Source: Oscillospiraceae bacterium (GTDB lineage Bacteria; Bacillota; Clostridia; Oscillospirales; Oscillospiraceae). From it: 64,000 nt of DNA. Positions within the stretch are counted from its first letter, which is position 1, and each line of letters starts with the position of its first letter. Positions 36,769 through 45,988 of the stretch are shown in pieces. The stretch lies in contig WQXS01000004.1 in assembly GCA_009784725.1 (NCBI GenBank), positions 62,001-126,000 on the forward strand. Direction: 5' to 3'. A model generated the notes under the pieces. It saw only the letters and a list, made by a program, of their open reading frames with translations. It was not told the origin of the DNA and searched no databases. The translations under genes and the position numbers were made by a program.

Positions 36769-37956
36769 CTAGTGGTCACAATCCTCTTCTTGCCATATGA
36801 AAATTGATTCGAGATTAATAGAATAATATTCGGGAGTGAATTCGGCATTTAAAGAATTAAACCAGTCGTTCTGGAGTGCATCAAAATCAAATAGTGCAGC
36901 AATTTGCCGCAGTGAACGCATTATTCCCTCTCTGGAATATCCCGACGGGATAACATCATAGTCTATCGGAAGCCTTAAAATAATATGGTAACCGTATGTG
37001 GATTCAACAATTCCGCTTATTTCACCTATTTCAAGTGCGGCGGTGGCATCGGAAAATTGGGAAACCATGTCTGCGTGTAAAAACAGATAACCTTTCGGAT
37101 AAGACATTAAACCGCCGAAATCTTCACTGTGTTCAAGCATAAGCTCTTCAAAAAATTCTTCGAAATTATCCGAACCTATTTTTTCGTTAAGTTGATTTAG
37201 TATATCCTCGGCTTCTCCCATAGGGTCTGCACCCTCTTCATCGGATTTTAAACGTAATATATGCATCGCCATCATAAAATCATTTTCTTCTTCAAAAACA
37301 GAGACATCTTCGTCAGAAAAAGCCGCTCCATCTTCGCCATAAAGGTTTTCAATAAGATTACTGATTAAAAACTCAACCTTATACAGTTTTTCAAATAATT
37401 CTAAATTATAGAACCCGCTGTTTTCACGAAGTGATGCTTCAAATGCATCTTTTCCGTCATACATTTCAAACAAATGATTCAACTCAGAGTTAAATTCGTT
37501 AAGATCATCTTCGCTTAACTCAAAGCCTATAGAATTAGCTCCGAATTCAAAAGCCATAAATGACAGAGCCTCTTCGGTTGCATAATCAAGAACAAGTTCA
37601 GACAAGGATGAGCCCGGCTCTATTTCCTCCGACCAGTCTATGGGCCCTCCAAGTGAATGCAAAAGGCTTACGGCAGAACGATGGAGGAAAATATACAGTT
37701 CTGCCCATGTAAGAACCATATCTCCGGATCTAGCCATAACAGTATCGGGCGGAAAAAACGATAGAGCAGCTTCGAAGTCAAAACTCCCGTGGTGATCATG
37801 CAAATCATTTTCTCCGTCAGTATGTACGCCGGGATTTTCCTGAGGATTGTCTTCGTCATTGACAGGGGTATCAGATTCCGGACCATCGCAGCCTGATAGT
37901 ATAAACACAAGCAGGATTATACATAGTACCGAGCCTATAAGTTTTCTTAAATTCAT
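36769..37956 (-). CDS. PrsA-like foldase lipoprotein (PpiC-type)
   Basis: A membrane-anchored extracytoplasmic folding factor of 395 residues. The signal peptide ends in the lipobox LSGC, followed by an acidic linker. A SurA/PrsA-type N-terminal helical region and a parvulin-like segment follow (about 225-320, with MHILRLKSDE, SEDFGGLMSYPKGY and YGYHIILRL). The parvulin signature is degenerate compared with model PrsA, so isomerase activity is uncertain. AAAGGA precedes the ATG. Likely processed by the LspA encoded at 6.1 kb. Confidence 0.82.
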   Translation of the reverse strand: MNLRKLIGSVLCIILLVFILSGCDGPESDTPVNDEDNPQENPGVHTDGENDLHDHHGSFDFEAALSFFPPDTVMARSGDMVLTWAELYIFLHRSAVSLLHSLGGPIDWSEEIEPGSSLSELVLDYATEEALSFMAFEFGANSIGFELSEDDLNEFNSELNHLFEMYDGKDAFEASLRENSGFYNLELFEKLYKVEFLISNLIENLYGEDGAAFSDEDVSVFEEENDFMMAMHILRLKSDEEGADPMGEAEDILNQLNEKIGSDNFEEFFEELMLEHSEDFGGLMSYPKGYLFLHADMVSQFSDATAALEIGEISGIVESTYGYHIILRLPIDYDVIPSGYSREGIMRSLRQIAALFDFDALQNDWFNSLNAEFTPEYYSINLESIFIWQEEDCDH

Positions 37957-38078
37957 TTATTTAATCCTTTCTGAAAAGACGAATGTATTATCAACAAGGG
38001 AGGAGTGTATCCTCATATCTATGATAATGCAATTTATGCAACGGAATTATAGCATTAATATATGAACTAAATATGTCA

Positions 38079-41000
38079 TTATTGAGAAGATAAAATATAC
38101 TCATAACTTCTGACAAATTTTACAGCTTCATCAACAACAGAGCCGCCTGCAAGCTTAAGCGCTATTGCAGGGTCGGTTCCGGCAATAACTTTAACACGCC
38201 CGCTATAATCAGGCAGCGAGTATAAGTTGGAAATGTTTTCAAGATTAAATTCTGAGAGTTTAAAGTTAAGCCAGCCTTCTTTTTGAGAAATTTCTTTTAT
38301 ACCAAGAATGGAAGCTTCACTGCGCATCATAGCCACAGAGGTTAATGCAAGCACCTGTGCAGGCGGGTCACCGTATCTGTCAATAAGCTCAGATATGATA
38401 TCGTTACAATCTTCTTCGCTTCGGATAAGAGCGATCCGTCTGTAAATATCCATTCTCTGCTGTGCGGAAGGAACGTAATTTTCGGGAATACCTGCAGAAA
38501 CATTAAGATCCGCAGTACATTCAACTTTTGTTGTGGACTTTTCGCCTTTTTCTTCAAGGACTGCTTCTTCCAATAGTTTTAAATACATGTCATAACCGAC
38601 ACTGATCATATGGCCTGATTGCTCGGAGCCAAGAAGACTTCCCGCTCCTCTGATTTCCAAATCCCTCATTGCTATCTTAAAACCGGAGTTAAACTCTGCA
38701 AATTCGCGTATTGCAGTCAGACGTTTCTCCGCAATTTCCGAAAGAGCCTTTCCCCGCCTGAAAGTGAGATAGGCGTAGGCTCTGCGAGGAGAGCGGCCTA
38801 CACGCCCGCGAATTTGATGGAGCTGAGAAAGACCAAGCTTATCTGCATCTTCGATAATAAGAGTGTTTACATTGGGGATGTCTATTCCCGATTCAATAAT
38901 TGTGGTGCAAACAAGTACCTGAACAGTGCCTGCTGTCATTTGCTCCATAACATCACTGAGGTCGTCTTCATCCATGCGCCCGTGAGCAACAGCAAACCTA
39001 ACATCGGGCAGCATTTCGACAAGACGGCCGGCAACACGGTCAATATTATCAATTCGGTTATGAAGATAATATACCTGACCGCCTCTTGAAACCTCACGCC
39101 GTATTGCATCACAAAGAACACTGTAATCATGTTCTAAAACATAGGTTTGAACAGGCCGCCGGCTTTGCGGAGGTTCTTCTATTGAAGACATATCACGTAT
39201 TCCGGAAAGAGCCATGTTTAATGTCCGCGGAATTGGAGTTGCGGACAAAGTTAAGACATCCACCTGCTTGGAGATTGATTTAAGCCGTTCTTTATGAGAA
39301 ACACCAAAACGCTGCTCCTCATCAACAACCAATAATCCAAGCTTCTTAAACTCCACATCCTTTTGAAGCAAACGATGGGTACCGATTACAAAATCGACAC
39401 TTCCGTTTTTTATGTCATTAAGTGCTGTTTTTATCTGAGAAGGAGTTCTGAATCTACTTAAAACTTCAATATTAAGGGGATATCCTGCGAACCTTCTCAT
39501 GGATGTTATATAATGCTGCTCAGCAAGAACAGTTGTGGGGACGAGGATAGCGGCCTGATAACCTCCAAGAACACATTTCATTACAGCGCGCAGAGCAACT
39601 TCTGTTTTTCCATATCCGACATCTCCGCATAATAAACGGTCCATAGGAATGGGCTTTTCCATATCCTGCTTTATTTCTGCAGCGCATTTTAACTGGTCAT
39701 CTGTTTCCTGATAACCAAACTTATCTTCAAATTCGGTTTGCCAGATTGTGTCGGGAGGAAACTCAAGCCCGGTTACACGCTGACGGGCGGCATAAAGTTT
39801 AATAAGCTCTTTAGCCATTTCTTTTGCGGCTTTTTTTGCACGGGTTTTTGCTTTAGCCCAATCGGTTCCACCAAGCTTTAATAATTTTATTTGTGTTGAA
39901 TCCTCACCGCCGCCAATATATTTTGCTACCATATCAAGCTGAGTGGTGGGGACATATAATGAGTCGGTACCTGCAAAGGAAATTTTTACGTATTCTTTAT
40001 CAACATCATCAACCCGCAGCTTGTTAAAACCGACAAACCTGCCGATTCCGTAGTGGTCGTGAACCACTAAATCACCAACAGCGAGGTCTGCAAAGCTTTG
40101 CAGCCGTTCACGGTTTGACTTTTCAACCTTCTTTTTTATACGGCGGGGAGCAGATTGAATAATCATTTGCCCCTCGGAAATGACTGCAAGGTTAATTCCG
40201 GGATACTCCATACCGGCAGACAACTCACCAATTGAAATTACACATGTTCCGTAATCGGGAAGCGAGTGCAAGGCACTGTCAAGAGCGGTTTTTATTTCTC
40301 TCTCCTCAAGATATTCACGAAGGCGTGCAGCTCTGCGTTTATCCTGACATAGAATAACAGTCCTGAAGGATGTATTTATATAATGGGAAACCTCTGATGC
40401 TGCCGTATCCAAGCTTCCGCCATAAGAAGGCAAACGTTTTGCATCAAGACTCAAGCTTGACCTTGGAGATATCGGGTATGACGCACTGGCAAAGCTGTCT
40501 GTCATAATAACGGGATAAGCCTCGGTTTTAAGCAGAAAACCTTCCCAATCCTCTGAAAAACGGACAAGACTGCTCTCCAAAACACCCGACTCAAGAAGGC
40601 TGACACACTCTTCGGCAAGAAGCTTTAGAAAACTTTCTGCTCTCTCCTTTACACGGAGAGGGTCACATATAATAACAATTGCATCTTCGGAAAAATAATC
40701 AAAGGCTGTGGTCATGGGAGATATGAGCTCGAGATATCTGTCTGCAGCAGGAAAACTACGGTTTCCCGATAACCTCTCAACGTCTGAGGAAAGGTTTTTT
40801 AGAAGTGCGGGATTAGTGGTGCGGCGCTTTTCGAGACGGGTAATATAACCGCTAAGTTCATTTGCCAATCCCGGAGCCCCGGAGCCACCCGAACCGTTAT
40901 ATAATGAAGGCAATGCTTCGGAAACCGGAACTATTCTCGCTTCGCTGAGCGCTTCGGTCCTTCTTTGAGATGAAATGTCAAAAAGCCCCATGGAATCTAG

Positions 41001-41597
41001 CTCATCGCCGAAAAATTCACACCGCACAGGTTCGTCATGAACAGGAGAAAAGAAATCAAGAATACCGCCCCTGAGCGCAAACTGACCTGACCCTTCAACC
41101 TGCTCACACCGGCTGTAACCGCACAGCACAAGCCTGTCGGCAAGCTCATTTATATCATATGATTTGCGGGTCCTCAGTTTAAGGGAGGAATCTGTCAACT
41201 GCTTGCGGGACACTGTGCGCTGGAGAACACCGGAAATGGACATAACGGTTATTGGAGACTTTTTGTCGACCAGGGCAGTTAATGTTGCGATTCTCGATTG
41301 CTCAATCTGGCGCGAAACAACTTCGGCATCGTGGAATATAAACTCTCTGGCACAAAGAGTTAAAGCCTGCTCCATAGTCAGTGCAGATATATCCTGAGCA
41401 AGGCGCCTTGCTTCGTCTTCAGCAGAGCAAATCACAACAATAGGACGCATGGTCGACGCCCTTATTGCTGCAGATGCGTGAGCACGATGAATCTCCGAAA
41501 GCCCCGATAAAACCACGGGGCATGTTCCGGCATCGATGCTTGCAAGAAGCTGCTTAAACACAGAGTCTTCAAGAAGCGATTTTGTGAGTGAAAGCAT
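38079..41597 (-). CDS. mfd: transcription-repair coupling factor Mfd
   Basis: ATP-driven translocase that removes stalled RNA polymerase and recruits UvrA. The 1172-residue protein shows a UvrB-like N-terminal module, the CarD-like RNA polymerase-binding domain (about 490-560, VGDLVVHDHYGIGRFVG), the RecG-like translocase with Walker A GDVGYGKTEVALRA, DEEQRF in motif II, and SATPIPRTL, and the C-terminal TRCF domain. Length and order are normal. A parS site lies about 90 bp upstream. Confidence 0.97.
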   Translation of the reverse strand: MLSLTKSLLEDSVFKQLLASIDAGTCPVVLSGLSEIHRAHASAAIRASTMRPIVVICSAEDEARRLAQDISALTMEQALTLCAREFIFHDAEVVSRQIEQSRIATLTALVDKKSPITVMSISGVLQRTVSRKQLTDSSLKLRTRKSYDINELADRLVLCGYSRCEQVEGSGQFALRGGILDFFSPVHDEPVRCEFFGDELDSMGLFDISSQRRTEALSEARIVPVSEALPSLYNGSGGSGAPGLANELSGYITRLEKRRTTNPALLKNLSSDVERLSGNRSFPAADRYLELISPMTTAFDYFSEDAIVIICDPLRVKERAESFLKLLAEECVSLLESGVLESSLVRFSEDWEGFLLKTEAYPVIMTDSFASASYPISPRSSLSLDAKRLPSYGGSLDTAASEVSHYINTSFRTVILCQDKRRAARLREYLEEREIKTALDSALHSLPDYGTCVISIGELSAGMEYPGINLAVISEGQMIIQSAPRRIKKKVEKSNRERLQSFADLAVGDLVVHDHYGIGRFVGFNKLRVDDVDKEYVKISFAGTDSLYVPTTQLDMVAKYIGGGEDSTQIKLLKLGGTDWAKAKTRAKKAAKEMAKELIKLYAARQRVTGLEFPPDTIWQTEFEDKFGYQETDDQLKCAAEIKQDMEKPIPMDRLLCGDVGYGKTEVALRAVMKCVLGGYQAAILVPTTVLAEQHYITSMRRFAGYPLNIEVLSRFRTPSQIKTALNDIKNGSVDFVIGTHRLLQKDVEFKKLGLLVVDEEQRFGVSHKERLKSISKQVDVLTLSATPIPRTLNMALSGIRDMSSIEEPPQSRRPVQTYVLEHDYSVLCDAIRREVSRGGQVYYLHNRIDNIDRVAGRLVEMLPDVRFAVAHGRMDEDDLSDVMEQMTAGTVQVLVCTTIIESGIDIPNVNTLIIEDADKLGLSQLHQIRGRVGRSPRRAYAYLTFRRGKALSEIAEKRLTAIREFAEFNSGFKIAMRDLEIRGAGSLLGSEQSGHMISVGYDMYLKLLEEAVLEEKGEKSTTKVECTADLNVSAGIPENYVPSAQQRMDIYRRIALIRSEEDCNDIISELIDRYGDPPAQVLALTSVAMMRSEASILGIKEISQKEGWLNFKLSEFNLENISNLYSLPDYSGRVKVIAGTDPAIALKLAGGSVVDEAVKFVRSYEYILSSQ

Positions 41598-41686
41598 GAC
41601 AACACTCTTTCTGTTTGAGTTTTATGGTGTTGCGATTATTCTACCGTGTTATCGGAAAGTATAGTCGCAGGAAAATCCCTATATAA

Positions 41687-41702
41687 TGTTTCACGTGAAA
41701 CA
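41687..41702. promoter_or_regulatory. parS: parS centromere site
   Basis: TGTTTCACGTGAAACA is a perfect 16-bp palindrome identical to the consensus ParB-binding parS site of Bacillus subtilis and most bacteria. It lies in the mfd upstream region, 15 kb from the parA-parB genes, and marks proximity to the replication origin. Confidence 0.93.
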
Positions 41703-41808
41703 ATCGGCACAACCTATTGTGGTTGTAAGGACTTGCGTGCTGTATTTGTTTTATGGCGTTAGTTTTACAAAGGGTGTTTGCGGCTTCACCGATTATGACG
41801 GCATTTTT

Positions 41809-41846
41809 GGTTGAGGGACATTTTTGTCCCTCAACCTTGTTTTATT
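41809..41846 (+). terminator. orphan hairpin with T-rich tail
   Basis: A perfect 12-bp stem (41809-41820 with 41825-41836, loop TTTT) is followed on the + strand by TTGTTTTATT. It resembles an intrinsic terminator, yet no annotated + strand gene lies upstream, so it may end an unannotated small RNA or be a mobile hairpin. Confidence 0.5.
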
Positions 41847-41917
41847 GGCTTTTGCTCTGTGAAAATGATTATACGCTTTTATGTTCAGTATTGCAACCCC
41901 CGAAAAAGGATGCGGTC

Positions 41918-42532
41918 CTACGCTGTCAGAATTGATGCTTTTTCGCCGTCAACTGTGACAACTTGCTTGTCGTTTATTTTTATCAGCTCCGGTTTATTAT
42001 AGTACAATTTAATGCTTTCGTCATCATCACCCCAATAATTATGACCATAATGAACATACATGTAGAAATCTATTACTGCAAGCGCAGAGAAATCGCCGTT
42101 TAGATCCGGTGCCATGCCTGCTCTGTCGGTATTGTCAGCAATTATATCGTTTTGCATAATTAACGAACCGGCAGATGTACTGATATATAGTTTTCCTTTG
42201 TTAATATGTTCGAGAATCAGTTTATCAACACCTTTGCGGCGTAATTCCTGCAGAAGAAAAAACGTATTTCCTCCGCATACAAAAATATAGTCGGTATTGG
42301 AAAGCTGCTCTTTTATCTCATCGTAAGGCAGGCTTGTTATTTCCAAATCTTCAACGTTTAATCCAAGGCTTCTAAGAGCGTTTCTATCTTCGTCAATATA
42401 GAATGTGTTGTCATCAAGTAAGCCTGCAGTCGGAATAAATGCAACCTTTTTTCCGGTCAAGCTCTCCCCTGCAAATTCCGACAGTAAACTTGCGACACTT
42501 GAAAAGGATGATGCTAAAAATAACTTTTTCAT
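41918..42532 (-). CDS. peptidase S51 family protein (PepE-like)
   Basis: A 204-residue serine hydrolase of the class I glutamine amidotransferase fold. Ser120 in STSAGS is the nucleophile (family pattern G/T-x-S-A-G), with the preceding FVCGGNTFFLLQEL glycine-rich loop and VAFIPTAG at the start. Family members are dipeptidase E or cyanophycinase-like enzymes; substrate unknown. RBS GGGGAGA precedes the ATG. Confidence 0.88.
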   Translation of the reverse strand: MKKLFLASSFSSVASLLSEFAGESLTGKKVAFIPTAGLLDDNTFYIDEDRNALRSLGLNVEDLEITSLPYDEIKEQLSNTDYIFVCGGNTFFLLQELRRKGVDKLILEHINKGKLYISTSAGSLIMQNDIIADNTDRAGMAPDLNGDFSALAVIDFYMYVHYGHNYWGDDDESIKLYYNKPELIKINDKQVVTVDGEKASILTA

Positions 42533-42658
42533 ATTCTCCCCTCGTTATTATTCAATCTATTCCTCCGACATGTCCTGTATGCACAGTAGTATAGTCTGTT
42601 GAACGTTTATTGAAAAAAGCACTCATTTTCTCAAACTTTTCGTCCATTATTTCTCCAT

Positions 42659-43372
42659 TCATAAGTTAAGCTTATGTTGCATTTCCTTTAAAAATTTTAC
42701 CCGCCCGGGTGTGTTTAATATCGACATAGATAGTGTATCCATATTTTCTGCTGCCAGAAACAGGATGTCTAAAATTTCATTTTCAGAACTGCTTCTTTTT
42801 AATTTTGCCAAAGCATGTATGACCGGAACATCCTCGTTATATCCGTATCTATGCTGATTTGTATTCATTTTCTTATCTCTTATCTGCATTTCAACTACAA
42901 GAACCAGTTGACATAACTCAAGCGCAAGGTGTGCGGCAACCAAGTTGTCCTTTCGTCCAAGCTTTATAAGGGTCATAGAAGATATGTACCAGAACTGATT
43001 TACTGTGCTTTCAATTAAACAGGCAGGTAGCACTTTTTCATGCGGACATACATTTTCATTTGAATAAATAAAAGATAAATCAAAACGCCATCCTGTTTCA
43101 AAACAGACCCGATATACATCATTATCAGGATTATTATGAACTTCATAACCGAAAATTTTGCCGAAACGTTCTGACATAGCGTTAAATAGGCCGGCAGAAT
43201 CCGGAGCAGCAGATTCGGTCGGATAGAAGGATATATCAACATCACTATACTCATCAAGCATGTTATGGTCAAGCAATGAACCCTTGAACTCATATTTAAC
43301 AATTCCTACATGACTACTTATTAACGTTACCATTTCATCAGCAGCTTTAATTTGCCATAACTTCATATTCAT
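42659..43372 (-). CDS. nucleotidyltransferase-fold protein (aminoglycoside nucleotidyltransferase-like)
   Basis: A 237-residue protein with the pol-beta nucleotidyltransferase motif: Gly31-Ser32, then Asp44 and Asp46 in YSDVDISF, which bind Mg-NTP. The helical C-terminus resembles the substrate domain of streptomycin/aminoglycoside adenylyltransferases, but similarity is weak and the substrate may be unrelated. RBS GAGG lies eight bases before ATG. It sits in a row with two acetyltransferases that also resemble aminoglycoside enzymes. Confidence 0.72.
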   Translation of the reverse strand: MNMKLWQIKAADEMVTLISSHVGIVKYEFKGSLLDHNMLDEYSDVDISFYPTESAAPDSAGLFNAMSERFGKIFGYEVHNNPDNDVYRVCFETGWRFDLSFIYSNENVCPHEKVLPACLIESTVNQFWYISSMTLIKLGRKDNLVAAHLALELCQLVLVVEMQIRDKKMNTNQHRYGYNEDVPVIHALAKLKRSSSENEILDILFLAAENMDTLSMSILNTPGRVKFLKEMQHKLNL

Positions 43373-43401
43373 AAATCAAACCTCAAAAACTCTTGCGAAT
43401 T

Positions 43402-43830
43402 CTACTCGTTTTCGGAAAATATTATTTCAAACTGCTTTCCATCGGATACGGACATTCCGGCTTTTCCATAAATACGGCAGGCGCGTTTGTTGTCTGCGTC
43501 TGTTAAGACAAAGCTCTCCCTGAATCCGCTTTTTCTTGCCCACTCGATTGTAAACTTAATAAATTCTGATCCGTAACCCCTGTCTTGGTATTTTGTATGG
43601 ATATCAACAGAGTAAATAAAGAACTGCGCTGTTGCATCATCAGAATCGGTTAGCGAATATCCGTATATTAATCCGATAACCTTGTCCCCCAACTTTGCAA
43701 CAAGAGCAGTATTTTGCTTTTCTGCAAGAAACTGCTTTACCTTTTCAGGGTCAATGCCGGTAAACTCATCACTTATATCCCGCAATTGAATTATATCCTG
43801 CTCTTGCAACTGTTCAAAATGAAGATTCAC
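43402..43830 (-). CDS. GNAT acetyltransferase
   Basis: A 142-residue acetyl-CoA-dependent acetyltransferase. The acetyl-CoA-binding region is visible as YSVDIHTKYQDRGYGSEFIKF (Q/R-x-x-G-x-G), with YGKAGM near the end. GTG 43830 is the start, with AAAGGATG upstream. Substrate unknown; general resemblance to AAC(3)-I type enzymes. A TGTTATAAG extended -10 (43869-43874) is its likely promoter. Confidence 0.85.
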   Translation of the reverse strand: MNLHFEQLQEQDIIQLRDISDEFTGIDPEKVKQFLAEKQNTALVAKLGDKVIGLIYGYSLTDSDDATAQFFIYSVDIHTKYQDRGYGSEFIKFTIEWARKSGFRESFVLTDADNKRACRIYGKAGMSVSDGKQFEIIFSENE

Positions 43831-43868
43831 GATACCACATCCTTTTAGTAATTCAGTTTACTCACACA

Positions 43869-43877
43869 CTTATAACA
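43869..43877 (-). promoter_or_regulatory. extended -10 promoter of the GNAT gene
   Basis: Minus-strand TGTTATAAG, one base off TGnTATAAT, sits about 35 bases before GTG 43830. The CTTGTTATAA core recurs at the parA and isomerase promoters. Confidence 0.45.
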
Positions 43878-43911
43878 AGAATCTATATGCCTTTAATTTC
43901 TTTAGTAACAG

Positions 43912-44412
43912 TTATTTTTTCATAAAATATAAATCATTGATACTATCATAGTTAAATCCAATAGATAATAGTGTGTTGATTGATTCTATATTATTTTTAT
44001 CAGTCTCTACAAGGATTCTTTCAGCGTCCGGTAATGAAAAGATTTTAGATATGAGCGTGTTAATCATCGCTTTGCCGTAGCCTTTGCCGAGATAATCCTC
44101 TTCTCCGATAAAATAATCAATGCTGTATGTTCCCTGAAGCGGAACATCGCCATACCAATCCTCAAGAGCGTCTGAACACCTGTAATACTGACAAAACCCT
44201 ATTGGTGTTGCCTCTGCCAGAACAATAAAATGATTAAGAAATTTAAACTCGCTTTTACGCTCTCTCATTTCATATAACCAGTCATCAAGAGAGCATTCGG
44301 GAATATCAAACCATTTTTTTACATGCTTTTTATTTAGCCATTTTTCGGCTAAACTTATATCATCATCGTCCAGTGGCTTAAGATTAATGTTATGCCTCGC
44401 ATCAGTATACAT
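43912..44412 (-). CDS. GNAT acetyltransferase, AAC(6')-like
   Basis: A 166-residue acetyltransferase with the features of the AAC(6')-Ib-like branch: KKWFDIPECSLDDWLYEM, GFCQYY, and the acetyl-CoA loop DYFIGEEDYLGKGYGKAMI. Members can acetylate the 6'-amino group of aminoglycosides, but others do not. The ribosome binding site is weak. Whether it confers resistance cannot be decided from sequence. Confidence 0.8.
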   Translation of the reverse strand: MYTDARHNINLKPLDDDDISLAEKWLNKKHVKKWFDIPECSLDDWLYEMRERKSEFKFLNHFIVLAEATPIGFCQYYRCSDALEDWYGDVPLQGTYSIDYFIGEEDYLGKGYGKAMINTLISKIFSLPDAERILVETDKNNIESINTLLSIGFNYDSINDLYFMKK

Positions 44413-44545
44413 TTTATTCTATTTCTGCTTTCATAATTTCTTTAACTTGTTTATTATGCGGTATATAAAGTACAGGGCATGATATAATGGATTAAACGGC
44501 GAAGTTTAACCGTTTTTGAAACGGTGAAAAATGAAGGAGATTGTT

Positions 44546-45226
44546 ATGTTTGAAGGGTTTTCTAAAGAAACGATAGATTTTATGTGGAACTTACGTTTCA
44601 ATAATGAAAAGGTGTGGTTTGAAGCAAACAAGGATGAATTTAAGCGGGTATTTCAAGAGCCGATGAAAGCTCTTGCGTTAGAGGTTTATGAGAAAATAAA
44701 CGCAGATTTTGGCAAATACGGATTCATTTATAAGGTTTCTCGCATTTATAAAGATGCAAGGCGCGTTAAAGGCGGTGAACCATATAGGACAAACCTGTGG
44801 TTTTGCATTGAGAAACCGAGCGAGGAATGGACATCAACGCCTGTGTTCTGGTTTGAGCTTGCTCCGGAAAATTGGAGTTACGGCTTAGGCTATTACAGCG
44901 CACTTCCTAAAACACTTGCGAAATTGAGGGTGAGAATAGATAAAAATCCAAAAGCGTTTGAAAAACTGATAGCTCCAATCGGCAAACAGGATGAGTTTAT
45001 TCTTGAAGGTCCGGACTATTCCCGCAAAAAAGAAGCGCCAACAGTTGCAACTGCAGAGTGGTACAACAAGAAAACATTTGCTCTTATTCATGATAACCCT
45101 ATAAGCGAGGAACTGTTCTCCCGCAGCCTGGTGGAGCGGCTTATTAAAGGTTATACTTTCTTGATGACGTTTTATGATTACTTCATCACACTTGACTCAG
45201 ACCCCGACCCGGATAAACCGGAGTAA
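44546..45226 (+). CDS. DUF2461 domain protein
   Basis: A 226-residue cytoplasmic protein of the DUF2461 (TIGR02453) family, recognised by FEGFSKETIDFMWNLRFNN, NKVWFEANKDEF-like opening and RIYKDARRVKGGEPYRTNLWF. Function unknown. ATG 44546 is chosen over 44531, because AAGGAG (44534-44539) sits six bases before it. Confidence 0.88.
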   Translation: MFEGFSKETIDFMWNLRFNNEKVWFEANKDEFKRVFQEPMKALALEVYEKINADFGKYGFIYKVSRIYKDARRVKGGEPYRTNLWFCIEKPSEEWTSTPVFWFELAPENWSYGLGYYSALPKTLAKLRVRIDKNPKAFEKLIAPIGKQDEFILEGPDYSRKKEAPTVATAEWYNKKTFALIHDNPISEELFSRSLVERLIKGYTFLMTFYDYFITLDSDPDPDKPE

Positions 45227-45240
45227 TAAAGAATAAACTA

Positions 45241-45834
45241 TCACTTTGCGCCAAAGTAATCGCCTTTCACCATCCTGCTTGCGGATGACTTTATTTCCTG
45301 AAGCATTATTTCTCTGTTAAATCTGGTGATGCCTATGCGGTCTTTTGGGAGAGCCTCTACCTGGCGGCACCATGTTTCCATTTCCATAAGGCAGGGGACT
45401 GTGCCGTTGCCGCTCCCTCCTGCAGCTGCAATCATATCGACTGCTTTTCCTCTTGCTGCGCTGCCTTTTTCCTCATTAAATACTTCAAGGCGGCGAAAAC
45501 GATCCATAAAATATTGCATATGCTCACTTGGTTGACCGAAGTAGACGGGGGATACAAGTATAAGCCCTTTAGCGGCACGGATTTTTACCTGCAGCTCTGC
45601 CATAATATCGCTAATAGAGCATACAGCATCACCAAAGCAAGAACCCCAACCTATATCGACACCGCCGAAAACAGGTTTACTTTTTTTACAAAGAACACAT
45701 GGTTTCAGGTTTTCAGCACTGATATCTATTAATTCCGCTTCTCCTCCTGCTTCCGTAATGCCGTCAAAAGCGGCTTTTCCGCAAGCTTCTGTCAACCCTT
45801 CCTTATTCGGGCTTGCTGTAATGATAATGTACAT
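45241..45834 (-). CDS. flavodoxin-fold NADPH-dependent FMN reductase
   Basis: A 197-residue flavoprotein-like oxidoreductase. The FMN-phosphate loop is ITASPNKEGLTEACG, and a CVLC pair occurs in the second strand (LKPCVLCKKS), as in iron-sulfur flavoprotein relatives. LVSPVYFGQPSEHMQYFMDRF is typical of the family. ATG 45834 follows GGAGGGGG; the longer in-frame start (45882) lacks such a site. Substrate unknown. Confidence 0.85.
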   Translation of the reverse strand: MYIIITASPNKEGLTEACGKAAFDGITEAGGEAELIDISAENLKPCVLCKKSKPVFGGVDIGWGSCFGDAVCSISDIMAELQVKIRAAKGLILVSPVYFGQPSEHMQYFMDRFRRLEVFNEEKGSAARGKAVDMIAAAGGSGNGTVPCLMEMETWCRQVEALPKDRIGITRFNREIMLQEIKSSASRMVKGDYFGAK

Positions 45835-45950
45835 AAGACCCCCTCCATAATCTATATAATTTAATTGCAAATATATTATCATATAAAACAGTTAAATTCT
45901 ATATGCCATTCTCCCCTAATCAGGGCTACTGCATATGAACTACAAAAGAA

Positions 45951-45979
45951 TTCCTTTTTATGATATTCCTTGATATAAT
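45951..45979 (+). promoter_or_regulatory. rsmG promoter, leaderless arrangement
   Basis: TTCCTT (45951-45956), 17 bp, and TATAAT (45974-45979) preceded by TGA make an extended -10 promoter. The ATG of rsmG starts at 45989, so the predicted start of transcription (about 45986) leaves a leader of only a few bases; no ribosome binding site is visible. Confidence 0.6.
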
Positions 45980-45988
45980 AAAAATACG

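Larger units (their letters stand above)
41598..41917. other. 320-bp intergenic region with parS and an orphan hairpin
   Basis: Between mfd and the S51 peptidase gene, both on the minus strand. It contains a perfect parS palindrome (41687-41702) and a perfect 12-bp hairpin with a + strand T-rich tail (41809-41846). The only open frame across it (41753-41935) has no coding features and no ribosome binding site. No other gene is visible. Confidence 0.7.

Noticed and set aside
41753..41935. 60-residue ORF between mfd and the S51 peptidase gene
   Set aside because: No ribosome binding site, no protein-like composition, crosses a perfect hairpin and overlaps the peptidase gene end.
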